Below are positions 23,723 to 32,599 of a DNA stretch of 32,785 bases, in pieces; the stretch's first letter is position 1; every line of letters starts with the position of its first letter. The position numbers were made by a program, and so were the translations under genes. The stretch is from Minisyncoccota bacterium. Its GTDB lineage: Bacteria; Patescibacteriota; Minisyncoccia; Phycocordibacterales; UBA1006. The DNA is taken from NCBI GenBank assembly GCA_021734445.1, contig JAIPIY010000002.1:1-32785 (forward strand), given 5' to 3'. The notes under the pieces are model-generated. The model was not told where the DNA came from. It did no database searches and was given only the letters and a program-made list of their open reading frames with translations.

Positions 23723-23751
23723 AGTATGACTGAATTTGTTTTGAAAAACAA
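23723..23751 (-). promoter_or_regulatory. Promoter of the MgtC-like gene
   Basis: On the minus strand, TTGTTT (23751-23746) and CATACT (23728-23723) are 17 bases apart. The -10 box ends 8 bases before the ATG at 23714. Confidence 0.55.
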
Positions 23752-23754
23752 TAG

Positions 23755-24852
23755 TTATATACGTTGTATTGATTCTACGATGCCACCGCCTAAACAATAT
23801 TGCCCTGTATAGAGGACGATAGATTGCCCGATCGATACCAATCCTGAACCCTTGATACGTACAACAGCTGTTGTATCTGAAATAGATTCTATATACACAT
23901 CATACAAAGAACCATGATATCGTACCTGACATTGTATATTTTTGTTATGTTCCCAATCACCTAGTTGATTGATATCAGACAGCTGACATTCGTACCAAAA
24001 ATCATCTTCATCAGCATTACTAAAAGAAGGAGCTGTATGCGATACGATCAATGTATTTTCTGGTATGTTTTTATCAATAATATAATACGGTTCACGAGTG
24101 GTATTTTTTTCTGTTATGGTAAATCCATGACGTTCACCTATAGTATATAATACTGCACCATCATGATAACCTACCACCTGGTCTTGTTCATTTTTAACAT
24201 CACCCATATCCACGGTAATAAAATGTTGCAGAAAAGTTTTTACATCAACATCACCCAACATACAGATTCCCTGTGAATCTTTTTTTTGCGCTGTGGGTAA
24301 TCCAAATTTTTCTGCCAGTGTGCGCACATCTTTTTTTTCTAACCCACCCAGTGGAAACAATATATTTTGAAAATGATTTTGAGAGACCGCCCATAGAAAA
24401 TATGACTGATCTTTTCCCATATCAACACCACGCATCAATGGAGAAATTGTAGATGTGTCATCTATAGATACTTGTGCATAGTGACCCGTTGCAACCATAT
24501 CTGCACCCATACCCATTGCCCAATTATAAAAAGCACCAAATTTAATATATTTATTACATAAAATATCTGGATTTGGTGTTATACCATTTTTATATCCTTG
24601 GATAAAAATATCTACTACTTCTTTTTTATATATTTCTTGCAAATCGCATTCTAAAAAAGGTATCCCCAAATGCGCACATATCCGCATTGCATCGCGTCTG
24701 TCATCGCGCCAGGTACATTCAATAAAATCTGGTTGCCAGGTGCGAATAAAAACCCCAACAACGTCATAACCCTGTTGTTGTAATAATGCAGCGGTGACCG
24801 AAGAATCTACCCCACCAGATACGCCGACAAAAATTGTCTTTTTCTTGACCAT
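23755..24852 (-). CDS. mnmA: tRNA-specific 2-thiouridylase MnmA
   Basis: MnmA makes 2-thiouridine at wobble position 34 of tRNA-Lys, -Glu and -Gln, using ATP and a relayed persulfide. The PP-loop SGGVDSS is at residues 12-18. The two catalytic cysteines are visible: C99 in ILCNKYIKFG and C197 in SQGICMLGD, with GHYAQV (~123-128) between them. At 365 residues it is full length. A possible -10 box lies 9 bases before the ATG. Confidence 0.97.
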   Translation of the reverse strand: MVKKKTIFVGVSGGVDSSVTAALLQQQGYDVVGVFIRTWQPDFIECTWRDDRRDAMRICAHLGIPFLECDLQEIYKKEVVDIFIQGYKNGITPNPDILCNKYIKFGAFYNWAMGMGADMVATGHYAQVSIDDTSTISPLMRGVDMGKDQSYFLWAVSQNHFQNILFPLGGLEKKDVRTLAEKFGLPTAQKKDSQGICMLGDVDVKTFLQHFITVDMGDVKNEQDQVVGYHDGAVLYTIGERHGFTITEKNTTREPYYIIDKNIPENTLIVSHTAPSFSNADEDDFWYECQLSDINQLGDWEHNKNIQCQVRYHGSLYDVYIESISDTTAVVRIKGSGLVSIGQSIVLYTGQYCLGGGIVESIQRI

Positions 24853-24861
24853 ATAACATTG

Positions 24862-24867
24862 ATACTA
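24862..24867 (-). promoter_or_regulatory. Possible -10 box of mnmA
   Basis: TAGTAT on the minus strand ends 9 bases before the ATG at 24852. The -35 region coincides with the T tract of the upstream terminator and is not distinctive. Confidence 0.3.
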
Positions 24868-24884
24868 CACGAGAATGCAAAAAT

Positions 24885-24916
24885 AAAAAAGGGGCAACAC
24901 CATTGTGGTGCACCCC
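24885..24916 (-). terminator. Terminator after the gene at 24931
   Basis: An inner stem CACCA/TGGTG (24898-24902 with 24906-24910) and an outer GGGG/CCCC stem are separated by a small internal loop. On the minus strand a run of six T follows. It ends the transcript from the gene at 24931 before mnmA begins. Confidence 0.75.
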
Positions 24917-24930
24917 CTGTATTCCTCTGG

Positions 24931-25629
24931 TTAGATTCGCAAATATTGACCATTTACAAATCCCTCTACCAGAGTTTTAATTTTGTGCAGAATCACCTCA
25001 TCTGACATATGTATGTCGACAAACAATCCCGCAACCCCATCTTTTACTTCTCTTAACCCATTTTCATATGATTTTATATCAATGGGAAGAAATTCTCTCC
25101 CCTTTGAAGTCATCACAACAAGCCGAATATCAATCCCGGCATATTTATCGGTTTTAGTGTCAGCAATAAGATAATCCAAAACAGATACTAACACCCTGGA
25201 TTGAACATCTTTCTCTTTGTCTTCCCCTAAAATTCTTGATACCTGTAATTCAGCAAAAGCCCCCTTGTAGCGCTTTTTCACCTGATAGTGAAGAACCCTA
25301 AAAACGGATTCGTTCAACGACATATCGACAAACGCAGTATCGGGGAACTCATAGATGACCTCCTGAAGATAGCTCGTTTTTTCTTTTTTCGATGTAATCG
25401 TATTCTTAAAATACACGACAAACGTAAATGAAAATTTACTACACGGTTCACCAAAAAAAATATGAACGGTGAGTTTATTGTCAGCATAATCGCAACTGAC
25501 TTCTGTAATAACCCTATTGTCAATAAAGAATTTCTTTACGTATGTTTCAAATGTATCGGCATTAAACTCTTGTGGCTTGTCTGATGATTTTCCACCAGAC
25601 GTGCCATTATTGTGGCTGTATGGTGACAT
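24931..25629 (-). CDS. Unknown protein, possible PD-(D/E)XK nuclease fold
   Basis: The 232-residue soluble protein starts with a disordered polar stretch (MSPYSHNNGTSGGKSSDKPQ), then a beta-rich region (~45-100). The second half contains GAFAELQVSRIL, GIDIRLVVM and EFLPIDIKSY, in the order helix with Glu, Asp-strand, D-x-K strand expected of PD-(D/E)XK nucleases. This is a pattern match by eye only. The ATG at 25629 is preferred because the 17 residues before it from 25680 look non-conserved. It has a strong terminator. No partner gene suggests its target. Confidence 0.5.
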   Translation of the reverse strand: MSPYSHNNGTSGGKSSDKPQEFNADTFETYVKKFFIDNRVITEVSCDYADNKLTVHIFFGEPCSKFSFTFVVYFKNTITSKKEKTSYLQEVIYEFPDTAFVDMSLNESVFRVLHYQVKKRYKGAFAELQVSRILGEDKEKDVQSRVLVSVLDYLIADTKTDKYAGIDIRLVVMTSKGREFLPIDIKSYENGLREVKDGVAGLFVDIHMSDEVILHKIKTLVEGFVNGQYLRI

Positions 25630-25707
25630 GATTTTAATGAATTGGTTTTCATATGAAGAGTACCATATATTTAAATACATGTCCAGGATTCATTGTCGGC
25701 ACAAACA

Positions 25708-26253
25708 TTACATATTCATGAGTTTTTCGTATATCTCCATCGTAGCTCTGGCATCTGCCAATGCAGTATGAGCACGTTCATTTACAACACCAAATCGTTT
25801 ACATAAAAACCCTAATGATAATCTGGTTTCTGGTTCTTGTAATAATTTTACATATGCCAAAGAAAGAGTATCTAATCTGTGATAATGCATTTTTGATTCT
25901 TTGTTATAATCACGAAATGCTTTTTCAAGAAACATTGCATCAAAAGATACATTGTGTGCAACCATGCTGGCTCCTTCGGTTTTATCTATAAGCATTTGCA
26001 ATGCTTGATCCGGAGCATACGCAAACATCCATGCAGATGCATCATATCTATTGATACGCAAAGCTTCGGGGTCAGCATTTTCAATATGCTGAGGCTGTAC
26101 TTTGATGTCTAATTCATGTAACACGGACAAAGAAATTTTTCCAGCAACTTCTGTTTGTTCTACAACAATACATCCAATCTCAAGAATCTCGTGCTTTGTA
26201 ATATCAAGCCCGGTTGTTTCAACATCGATAAATGCAAGTTTTTTTATAGCCAT
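25708..26253 (-). CDS. DEDDh 3'-5' exonuclease (DnaQ/epsilon-like)
   Basis: The 181-residue protein shows all DEDDh active-site parts: D10 and E12 in FIDVETTG, D105 in AHNVSFD, and H162 with D167 in HTALADARAT. Such enzymes proofread for DNA polymerase III or act as stand-alone exonucleases; no clamp- or polymerase-binding motif is evident, so dnaQ is not assigned. It is third in an operon, 6 bases after mltG. Confidence 0.92.
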   Translation of the reverse strand: MAIKKLAFIDVETTGLDITKHEILEIGCIVVEQTEVAGKISLSVLHELDIKVQPQHIENADPEALRINRYDASAWMFAYAPDQALQMLIDKTEGASMVAHNVSFDAMFLEKAFRDYNKESKMHYHRLDTLSLAYVKLLQEPETRLSLGFLCKRFGVVNERAHTALADARATMEIYEKLMNM

Positions 26254-26259
26254 AAATAA

Positions 26260-27222
26260 TTATCGTAAATAAAGGTTTTTGTTTCGAATATGATCATCGT
26301 GTGTTTTGCCATAACGAATTTTTCCATCGGAACCGTGTAAATAAAATAAAAAGTCTGTTTTCTCAGGATACAGTGCTGCACGTAAAGATGCAAGCCCAGG
26401 GTTTCCTATCGGTGTTGGCGGTAAGCCCTTGTTGGTATAGGTATTATAAGGTGCAGGTGTTTGTAAATCATCTATGGTCAACTGCGCACTGGTTTTTCCT
26501 AGATACACAAGAAAAGGTGCATCAACCTGCAATGGTATACCAATACGAATTCTGTTCCATAAAATTCCTGATACAATGGGTCTCTCTTTGTCAGTGATTG
26601 CTTCACGTTCGATCAAAGATGCCATGATTACAATATCTTGTAGAGATTTTCCAGAAGCTTCAACATCCTGTTGTAATGGTGCTATTTTTTTCTGAAATTG
26701 AGATCGCAACATCTCTATAAATTTTGGAATGGTAAGACCTTGCTGAATACGATAGGTGTCTGGAAACAAAAACCCTTCATATTGAGATGCCTGCTGTATA
26801 AAATCTTCTCTTGATCCAATCTCTTTTTCTTCTACCAATGCACCAATTTGATCCACAGTGAATCCTTCGGGAATAGTAATAGACCTCTGGTCCATTTGAA
26901 AATCTCCGCGTGTAATACGTTTGATTATCTGGAATAATGATGACCTGTCTTGAAATATATAATCACCAGCAACCACTGAACCTTCTTTTGATTGTGCAAC
27001 TAGCACCATTTGAAAAATCTGAGGTGACCGTATAATATTTTCATCATGCAATTTTTTTCCAACATGTTGCACTGATGATCCAGGCACAATACTGACAATA
27101 GTATCAGGTGTAAAAGAAAATGGTGTAGAAATAAACCACAAAAAAGAAACTATTACTAAAAATACGGCTATGCCGACACCATAATATATAGTATTACTTT
27201 CACTGATTAAAAAACGTAACAT
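26260..27222 (-). CDS. mltG: Endolytic peptidoglycan transglycosylase MltG
   Basis: MltG cuts nascent glycan strands and sets their length. The 320-residue protein has an N-terminal membrane anchor (~13-33), a LysM-like region (~40-105) and the YceG domain with YEGFLFPDTYRI and the catalytic Glu at ~205 in ASLIEREA. The C-terminal GLPPTPIGNPGLASLRAAL motif is typical. It lies in a three-gene operon after the gene at 27228 and before the exonuclease, with gaps of 5-6 bases. Confidence 0.95.
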   Translation of the reverse strand: MLRFLISESNTIYYGVGIAVFLVIVSFLWFISTPFSFTPDTIVSIVPGSSVQHVGKKLHDENIIRSPQIFQMVLVAQSKEGSVVAGDYIFQDRSSLFQIIKRITRGDFQMDQRSITIPEGFTVDQIGALVEEKEIGSREDFIQQASQYEGFLFPDTYRIQQGLTIPKFIEMLRSQFQKKIAPLQQDVEASGKSLQDIVIMASLIEREAITDKERPIVSGILWNRIRIGIPLQVDAPFLVYLGKTSAQLTIDDLQTPAPYNTYTNKGLPPTPIGNPGLASLRAALYPEKTDFLFYLHGSDGKIRYGKTHDDHIRNKNLYLR

Positions 27223-27227
27223 AAAGA

Positions 27228-28514
27228 TTATCCTATAGGGAGATTACTTGGCGGTTCAGCACTGCGAGATTCGACACGTTCAATACTTGGACTTTCTGAT
27301 ACACGTCCAGGGAAATGAAATAGAGTTGCAATTTCTTCAGTATTCAACACAAAAGACTGAGGACGTAAATCAGGAACAAAAAAAGCAGGCCAAATAGATG
27401 AAAACGCGCGCTCTAACCGTGGATAAAAAAATTCTCTATCACGATACTGTTGTAACATTTCAGTTTTTAATCTGAAAACTTTTTTACCATACGGATCTTG
27501 CCATGGACTGAAACTGGTCCCCTTTCTTCTTTCTAATGTATTATTTGCCTGTGATGCAAATTGTCTGAACAATAGCCGAATATTTCTCCGCATCATATCA
27601 AAATCCGCCTGTGAACATACGCCCTTTTTTCCCAATGCAACAACACGTATTCCTGTATCAAAACCTAATTTATCTAATTTACGATATACAGATAACACAT
27701 CTTCTTTGACTAAATCAGGTAATTTTATTTCCTTGCTACCATCTTCTTTTTTCACTGTATAAGGTGATTGTAATGATTCCAAAAATGCTTGTCCTTCGGC
27801 AATCCAATTATGTGAACCAAACCAACTATCCTTGTTGGGATATTTTTTCACCGCTGGACGAATCAGAATTTGTACCCATACCTGTTGACCTTTTCCTAGT
27901 GATCCCAATGCTTCGACTGTTGATGACATCGTATCTACTTTTTGATTTTCTTTTGTTCCTGGTTTATCAAGTCCTAAATCGACATAGGTACGCAATGGAA
28001 AAAATTCTGGTTTAGACAAACCAAATTCAGTCCCCCATAAAAACCAATTACCATCAGGAGTAATCGCATACGGACCTTTGTATACATAATCCCCTTCTTC
28101 TGAAATTTCTTGTACACGCGACTGAGGATATTGTGCGTAAATCTGAGATTTTACCAAACTAACCAATCGCGAAGGTGTTCGAATAAAAAAATGCACACGA
28201 CCTTCGATAGAAACAATTTCAAGAGAAAACCACAAAGGTACTGCCCCATCAACCCATGTTGACCACATATCTTTATTTGTATGCTGATATAATGCATTAG
28301 AAAGTATCATTTCTATCGTCAATGGTGTTCTTTCAATATCTCTTGGAATTTGGACCTCTAATAATGTCCACGTAATACCCGAAATGAATTTCTGCTGATT
28401 ATAATGTAACCATAATTTCATAAAAGTATAGAACAACAAACCCCCACCCCATAATGGAGAGGTTTTTATTATGATTTGCACTATGGCTTGAAAAATACCC
28501 TGAATGATTTCCAT
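27228..28514 (-). CDS. Membrane protein of the CPR type IV secretion-associated family
   Basis: The 428-residue protein has one hydrophobic N-terminal segment (about 12-33) and a large soluble domain. The motif WFSLEIVSIEGRVHFFIRTP followed by QIYAQYPQSRVQE, and the ending LNTEEIATLFHFPGR, are shared with Patescibacteria proteins found next to TraG/VirD4-like ATPases. No ATPase gene is in the window, so the assignment rests on memory of the family. I chose the ATG at 28514 because a TATAAT box lies 10 bases upstream; the frame extends to 28544. It heads the operon with mltG and the exonuclease. Confidence 0.6.
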   Translation of the reverse strand: MEIIQGIFQAIVQIIIKTSPLWGGGLLFYTFMKLWLHYNQQKFISGITWTLLEVQIPRDIERTPLTIEMILSNALYQHTNKDMWSTWVDGAVPLWFSLEIVSIEGRVHFFIRTPSRLVSLVKSQIYAQYPQSRVQEISEEGDYVYKGPYAITPDGNWFLWGTEFGLSKPEFFPLRTYVDLGLDKPGTKENQKVDTMSSTVEALGSLGKGQQVWVQILIRPAVKKYPNKDSWFGSHNWIAEGQAFLESLQSPYTVKKEDGSKEIKLPDLVKEDVLSVYRKLDKLGFDTGIRVVALGKKGVCSQADFDMMRRNIRLLFRQFASQANNTLERRKGTSFSPWQDPYGKKVFRLKTEMLQQYRDREFFYPRLERAFSSIWPAFFVPDLRPQSFVLNTEEIATLFHFPGRVSESPSIERVESRSAEPPSNLPIG

Positions 28515-28524
28515 ATGTATAACC

Positions 28525-28530
28525 ATTATA
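28525..28530 (-). promoter_or_regulatory. -10 box of the operon headed by the gene at 28514
   Basis: A perfect TATAAT on the minus strand ends 10 bases before the ATG at 28514. The -35 match is weak. Confidence 0.45.
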
Positions 28531-28560
28531 ATACGGAAAGCCAAAAGATACTAGAAAAAC

Positions 28561-28584
28561 AAAAAACCCCACAGTATTGTGGGG
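28561..28584 (-). terminator. Terminator after the sigma4/HARE-HTH gene
   Basis: CCCCAC (28567-28572) pairs with GTGGGG (28579-28584) around a 6-base loop. On the minus strand it is followed by TTTTTTG and more T. It separates the regulator gene from the mltG operon. Confidence 0.82.
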
Positions 28585-28592
28585 AATTTTTG

Positions 28593-29630
28593 TTACGCTA
28601 TTGTATAGGTTCCATCTGATAATTTTTTAAAGTGTTTTGGATTTTGTAGATTTACCAAAACGGTATTTTTCTTCAGATATCTTTCTTTGAGAACTCGGTC
28701 AATGATTTCTTCTTTTGTCATTGCGCCTTCTCTTTCTAATATATCACGGATGACGTCTCGGACAACACCACCGCGGTATCCCCATTCTTTTAGTGCGTAC
28801 ATTCCACGACCAACTAAAACAAATCGAGGGTCTTTGATCAATTCATTGTGACAGGTTGCCATATGGGTTTTTCTTCCAAAGGTAGCTGTAATTTCTTTTG
28901 CAACTTCACGGAAATGCATAGGTGATCCATGTTTTCGCATAATCAAATATGCATAATCTTTTACACCACGTACTTTGATATTAGAGGAATCTGATTTTCC
29001 CCATTCACCTAATGGATTTTTAGAAAGTTTTTTAGATAATGATAACCATCGTTTTAATATCTCAGGAGATTTTACATGATGAGCGATGTCAGCATGTAAC
29101 TCATTAATAAAGTGTTCAATTATTTCTGCTTCTGAAACAAGATGTTCGTGAGTAAATTTTTCGTGCAATGCCTGTAGTGCATCATGTACATGATTAGCTA
29201 CTTTTTCATCAATATGCCAACGCACTTTGAAATGATCATCATCTTTGTGTTTGGTAAAAGTATCATTTGCCAAAACAAGATGGAAATGAAAATGATTTTG
29301 CACCACCTTGTCTTTTGATAGGGATGCTAGTAGTTCATCTTCATGAACAATGCCTCCAAAATCTTTAAGTATAGATTCAAGATTATTATATAGAGCAGAT
29401 TCTTCTTCAAAAGCCTTTGATTTACGCAAAGTTTCCAAAGCAAGACGTTCGATTTGTCGTACTCGCTCACGCGTAATACCATATCGAGTTCCAATAGCCT
29501 CGAGGGTTTTTTGATCTTCATTGGTAAGACCAAATCGTTCTATTAATACATCGCGAGCTCGGTCTCCCAAACCGCGAAGAATTTTTTGTGTACTCTTTTT
29601 AGGAGCAATACGAGTAGATGAAGTAGGCAT
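28593..29630 (-). CDS. Sigma-region-4 HTH plus HARE-HTH domain protein
   Basis: The 345-residue protein starts with a helix-turn-helix like sigma factor region 4: TLEAIGTRYGITRERVRQIERLALETLR (residues ~42-69). No region 2 is present, so it is not a full sigma factor. The C-terminal part contains winged-helix segments of the HARE-HTH/RpoE-delta type (KHGSPMHFREVAKEI and REGAMTKEEIIDRVL). The combination is common in Patescibacteria and is assumed to act in transcription. It has a normal promoter with a ~50-nt leader, and an 8-bp inverted repeat flanks its -35 box. Confidence 0.75.
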   Translation of the reverse strand: MPTSSTRIAPKKSTQKILRGLGDRARDVLIERFGLTNEDQKTLEAIGTRYGITRERVRQIERLALETLRKSKAFEEESALYNNLESILKDFGGIVHEDELLASLSKDKVVQNHFHFHLVLANDTFTKHKDDDHFKVRWHIDEKVANHVHDALQALHEKFTHEHLVSEAEIIEHFINELHADIAHHVKSPEILKRWLSLSKKLSKNPLGEWGKSDSSNIKVRGVKDYAYLIMRKHGSPMHFREVAKEITATFGRKTHMATCHNELIKDPRFVLVGRGMYALKEWGYRGGVVRDVIRDILEREGAMTKEEIIDRVLKERYLKKNTVLVNLQNPKHFKKLSDGTYTIA

Positions 29631-29688
29631 ATCACTAAAAAACTAAATTATTAATATTGTTCATAAAAACAAATAAATTCACCCTTGT

Positions 29689-29717
29689 ATAGTAGCATCC
29701 CTGCAGAAAAAAGTCAA
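29689..29717 (-). promoter_or_regulatory. Promoter of the sigma4/HARE-HTH gene
   Basis: On the minus strand, TTGACT (29717-29712) and TACTAT (29694-29689) are 17 bases apart. Unlike most promoters here it leaves a leader of ~50 nt. An 8-bp inverted repeat, AGTAGCAT (29691-29698) and ATGCTACT (29724-29731), spans the core and could be an operator. Confidence 0.55.
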
Positions 29718-29795
29718 ATATTTATGCTACTTATTTTTACCTTTATTCTCTCATGAAATACAAGCCTTATTTAAAAACCCTAAATCAGGACTACG

Positions 29796-32468
29796 TTATT
29801 TTTTTCTTTTCAAAACTTTTTTTAAATAAGCACCTGTATGTGATTTGGTACTCCCTGCGATATCTTCGGGGGTACCTTTTGCAACCAATATTCCCCCACC
29901 AGATCCACCTTCGGGACCAAAATCCAACAGATAGTCAGCTGTTTTGAGAATATCCAAATTATGTTCAATAACAACCACTGAATGCCCTCGATCAACCAAT
30001 TTGTTTAATACCTGAATCAATAATGCAACATCATCAAAGTGCAACCCCACGGTTGGTTCATCCAATAAATACATGGTTCGTGCAGTCATTGGACGATACA
30101 ATTCAGATGCGATTTTTACACGTTGTGCTTCACCGCCGGATAATGTTGTTGCTGACTGACCCAAAGTTAGATACCCTAAACCTACATCTACCAATGTTTG
30201 TAATCTATCAGCAACTGATGGTATATCATGGAAAAGAGCCAATGCTTCTTCGACAGTCATTTGCAATATTTCGTAGACATTTTTCTTTTTGAAATACACC
30301 TTCAAAGTTTCTGGATCAAAACGTTTCCCATTACAAACTTCACACGTTACATATACTGTTGGCAAGAAATGCATCTCGACTGCGACAACCCCGTTCCCCT
30401 GACACGCTTCGCAACGACCACCTTTTACATTAAAACTAAATCGTCCAGCTTTCCATCCACGAACACGAGCTTCTTGGGTTGATGCAAATAATTCACGAAT
30501 AGGCCCCCACGCACCTGTATAGGTTGCAGGGTTTGATCGGGGTGTACGACCAATCGGAGATTGATCCACCAAAATAGTTCTAGTCAAAGAAGTATCTCCT
30601 TTGAAGACTGAACAGTTGTAGACTTTTGCACTGCGATATCTTCGGTCATACTGAGCCAATAAATTCTTGTGTAATATTTCATATAAAAATGTAGACTTTC
30701 CAGAACCAGAAACTCCAGATACTACAACCAATCTTCCCAAAGGAATATCCACTGTTAAATTCTGAATATTATGACATGAACCACCTTCGATATGAATGAC
30801 ACCCTTATCGCCAGTACGTCTTTTTTCTGGTATAGGAATACTGTGTTCTCCACGCAAATAAGAAAGTGTTCTTGATTTGCTGGTATTTTTAGGAGCATCA
30901 AGAAGCTCATTTAGATACCCAGATACCACAACTGATCCCCCATGCACACCTGCTCCAGGACCGATATCAATCAGATAATCCGAAGCCAACACGGTGTCTT
31001 CATCATGTTCAACCACCAAAATAGTATTTCCCAAATCCCGCAATCGAACCAATGTTTTAATCAATCGGTCATTATCACGCTGATGCAAACCAATAGTTGG
31101 TTCATCTAATACATATAATGCACCAACCAACTGTGAGCCTAACTGACTGGCCAAACGAATACGTTGAGCTTCTCCTCCGGATAATGTATTAGCGCGTCGA
31201 TTCAATGACAGATACGTTAAACCAACATCATACATAAAACCTAAACGTGCTTCGATTTCACGTACGATTACTTTTGCAACTTCACGATCTGTTTTTGATA
31301 GATTTACTTCGCAAAAGAAATCTATTGCCTGACTGATAGTCATTTCTGTTACCTGTACAATATTTTTCTTTGCACCGTGTTCATCGTATAAAAATACATG
31401 TAATGATTCTGGTCGTAATCTAGCACCCTGACATACATGACACGCATCATCTGATTCATTACCAAACAAATGTTGTACACCCAACCCATTACATTCAGGA
31501 CATGCACCATAGGGACTATTAAAAGAAAACAATCTTGGTTCAATATCGGGAAATGAAAATCCATCATGTGCACATGCAAATTTTGATGACAATACATATT
31601 CATGTGGTTCCAATGTATCAACACTGTCCCTGGAAACTCCATAGCTTTTTTGTGCATCTCCAAAAGAAATTAATACTACACCATCAGAATCTTTGACAGC
31701 ACGTTCAATAGATTCCGATAGGCGCTCTTTTGCACCTTCTTTATTGTCTTTGAATTCATGTATCAATAATGTATCAACAAGAAAATCCAAATTGTGTTTT
31801 TTGTGTTTTGACAAAGTAATTGTCTCGCGTAAGTTGTGCATCACACCATCCACACGAACGTCCGCATATCCTGCACCCAACATGTCATACAATAATTGAT
31901 AGTATTCCCCTTTTCGTCCACGAACAACCGGAGCAAAAATATGCACCGGCGTGTCGCTCCAGGTAATACCCATCACCGCCTTTTTTCCACCTTTGTTTTC
32001 AAAAGATTCAACACGTTGTAATACCGCATCAACAATTTCTTGTAATGATAATTTTTGAATAGGTCGTCCACATTCCAAACATTCTGGTTTTCCTACGCGT
32101 GCGTACAATACACGCAAGTAATCGTAAATTTCTGTAATGGTTGCAACGGTAGACCGTGGATTATTTGATCTTGATTTTTGATCAATAGAAATAGCCGGAG
32201 ACAAACCCGATATTTCATCCACATCTGGTTTTGGCATTTGGTTTAAAAATTGTCGCGCATATGCAGACAATGATTCTACATAGCGACGTTGACCTTCGGC
32301 AAAGATGGTATCAAAAGCCAATGATGACTTTCCAGATCCTGACAAACCAGTAATAGCTACCATCGCATTACGAGGCATTGATACCGAGATATTTTTTAAA
32401 TTGTGTGTACGTGCACCCTTGACGATGATTTGTTCATCGGGTGCCAAGTGTTTCCTTTTTGGTGACAT
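29796..32468 (-). CDS. uvrA: Excinuclease ABC subunit A
   Basis: UvrA finds bulky DNA lesions and loads UvrB in nucleotide excision repair. The 890-residue protein has two ABC ATPase modules with Walker A GLSGSGKSSLAF and GVSGSGKSTFLYE, two LSGGEAQR signature motifs and both zinc modules (CPEC...CHVC and CEAC...CEVC). I start at the ATG at 32468 (MSPKRKHLAPDE) because the conserved region begins soon after; the frame runs 52 codons further and another ATG is at 32501. A 9-bp inverted repeat lies 60-95 bases upstream. No obvious terminator follows the stop. Confidence 0.97.
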   Translation of the reverse strand: MSPKRKHLAPDEQIIVKGARTHNLKNISVSMPRNAMVAITGLSGSGKSSLAFDTIFAEGQRRYVESLSAYARQFLNQMPKPDVDEISGLSPAISIDQKSRSNNPRSTVATITEIYDYLRVLYARVGKPECLECGRPIQKLSLQEIVDAVLQRVESFENKGGKKAVMGITWSDTPVHIFAPVVRGRKGEYYQLLYDMLGAGYADVRVDGVMHNLRETITLSKHKKHNLDFLVDTLLIHEFKDNKEGAKERLSESIERAVKDSDGVVLISFGDAQKSYGVSRDSVDTLEPHEYVLSSKFACAHDGFSFPDIEPRLFSFNSPYGACPECNGLGVQHLFGNESDDACHVCQGARLRPESLHVFLYDEHGAKKNIVQVTEMTISQAIDFFCEVNLSKTDREVAKVIVREIEARLGFMYDVGLTYLSLNRRANTLSGGEAQRIRLASQLGSQLVGALYVLDEPTIGLHQRDNDRLIKTLVRLRDLGNTILVVEHDEDTVLASDYLIDIGPGAGVHGGSVVVSGYLNELLDAPKNTSKSRTLSYLRGEHSIPIPEKRRTGDKGVIHIEGGSCHNIQNLTVDIPLGRLVVVSGVSGSGKSTFLYEILHKNLLAQYDRRYRSAKVYNCSVFKGDTSLTRTILVDQSPIGRTPRSNPATYTGAWGPIRELFASTQEARVRGWKAGRFSFNVKGGRCEACQGNGVVAVEMHFLPTVYVTCEVCNGKRFDPETLKVYFKKKNVYEILQMTVEEALALFHDIPSVADRLQTLVDVGLGYLTLGQSATTLSGGEAQRVKIASELYRPMTARTMYLLDEPTVGLHFDDVALLIQVLNKLVDRGHSVVVIEHNLDILKTADYLLDFGPEGGSGGGILVAKGTPEDIAGSTKSHTGAYLKKVLKRKK

Positions 32469-32526
32469 ATAAGTGTTCAAAGTATTACACGTTTTAGGCA
32501 TTTGGTAAAGAAAGGGATTTTTAAAA

Positions 32527-32562
32527 TATAGACAACTATTACGGTCGTGATACTTGTCTATA
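32527..32562. repeat. Inverted repeat upstream of uvrA
   Basis: TATAGACAA (32527-32535) and TTGTCTATA (32554-32562) form a perfect 9-bp inverted repeat with 18 bases between. Its position ahead of a DNA-repair gene suggests an operator, but it does not match a LexA box I know. Confidence 0.4.
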
Positions 32563-32599
32563 AAAAGATTCAAGGGGATATATTTAAAAGATAAATATA

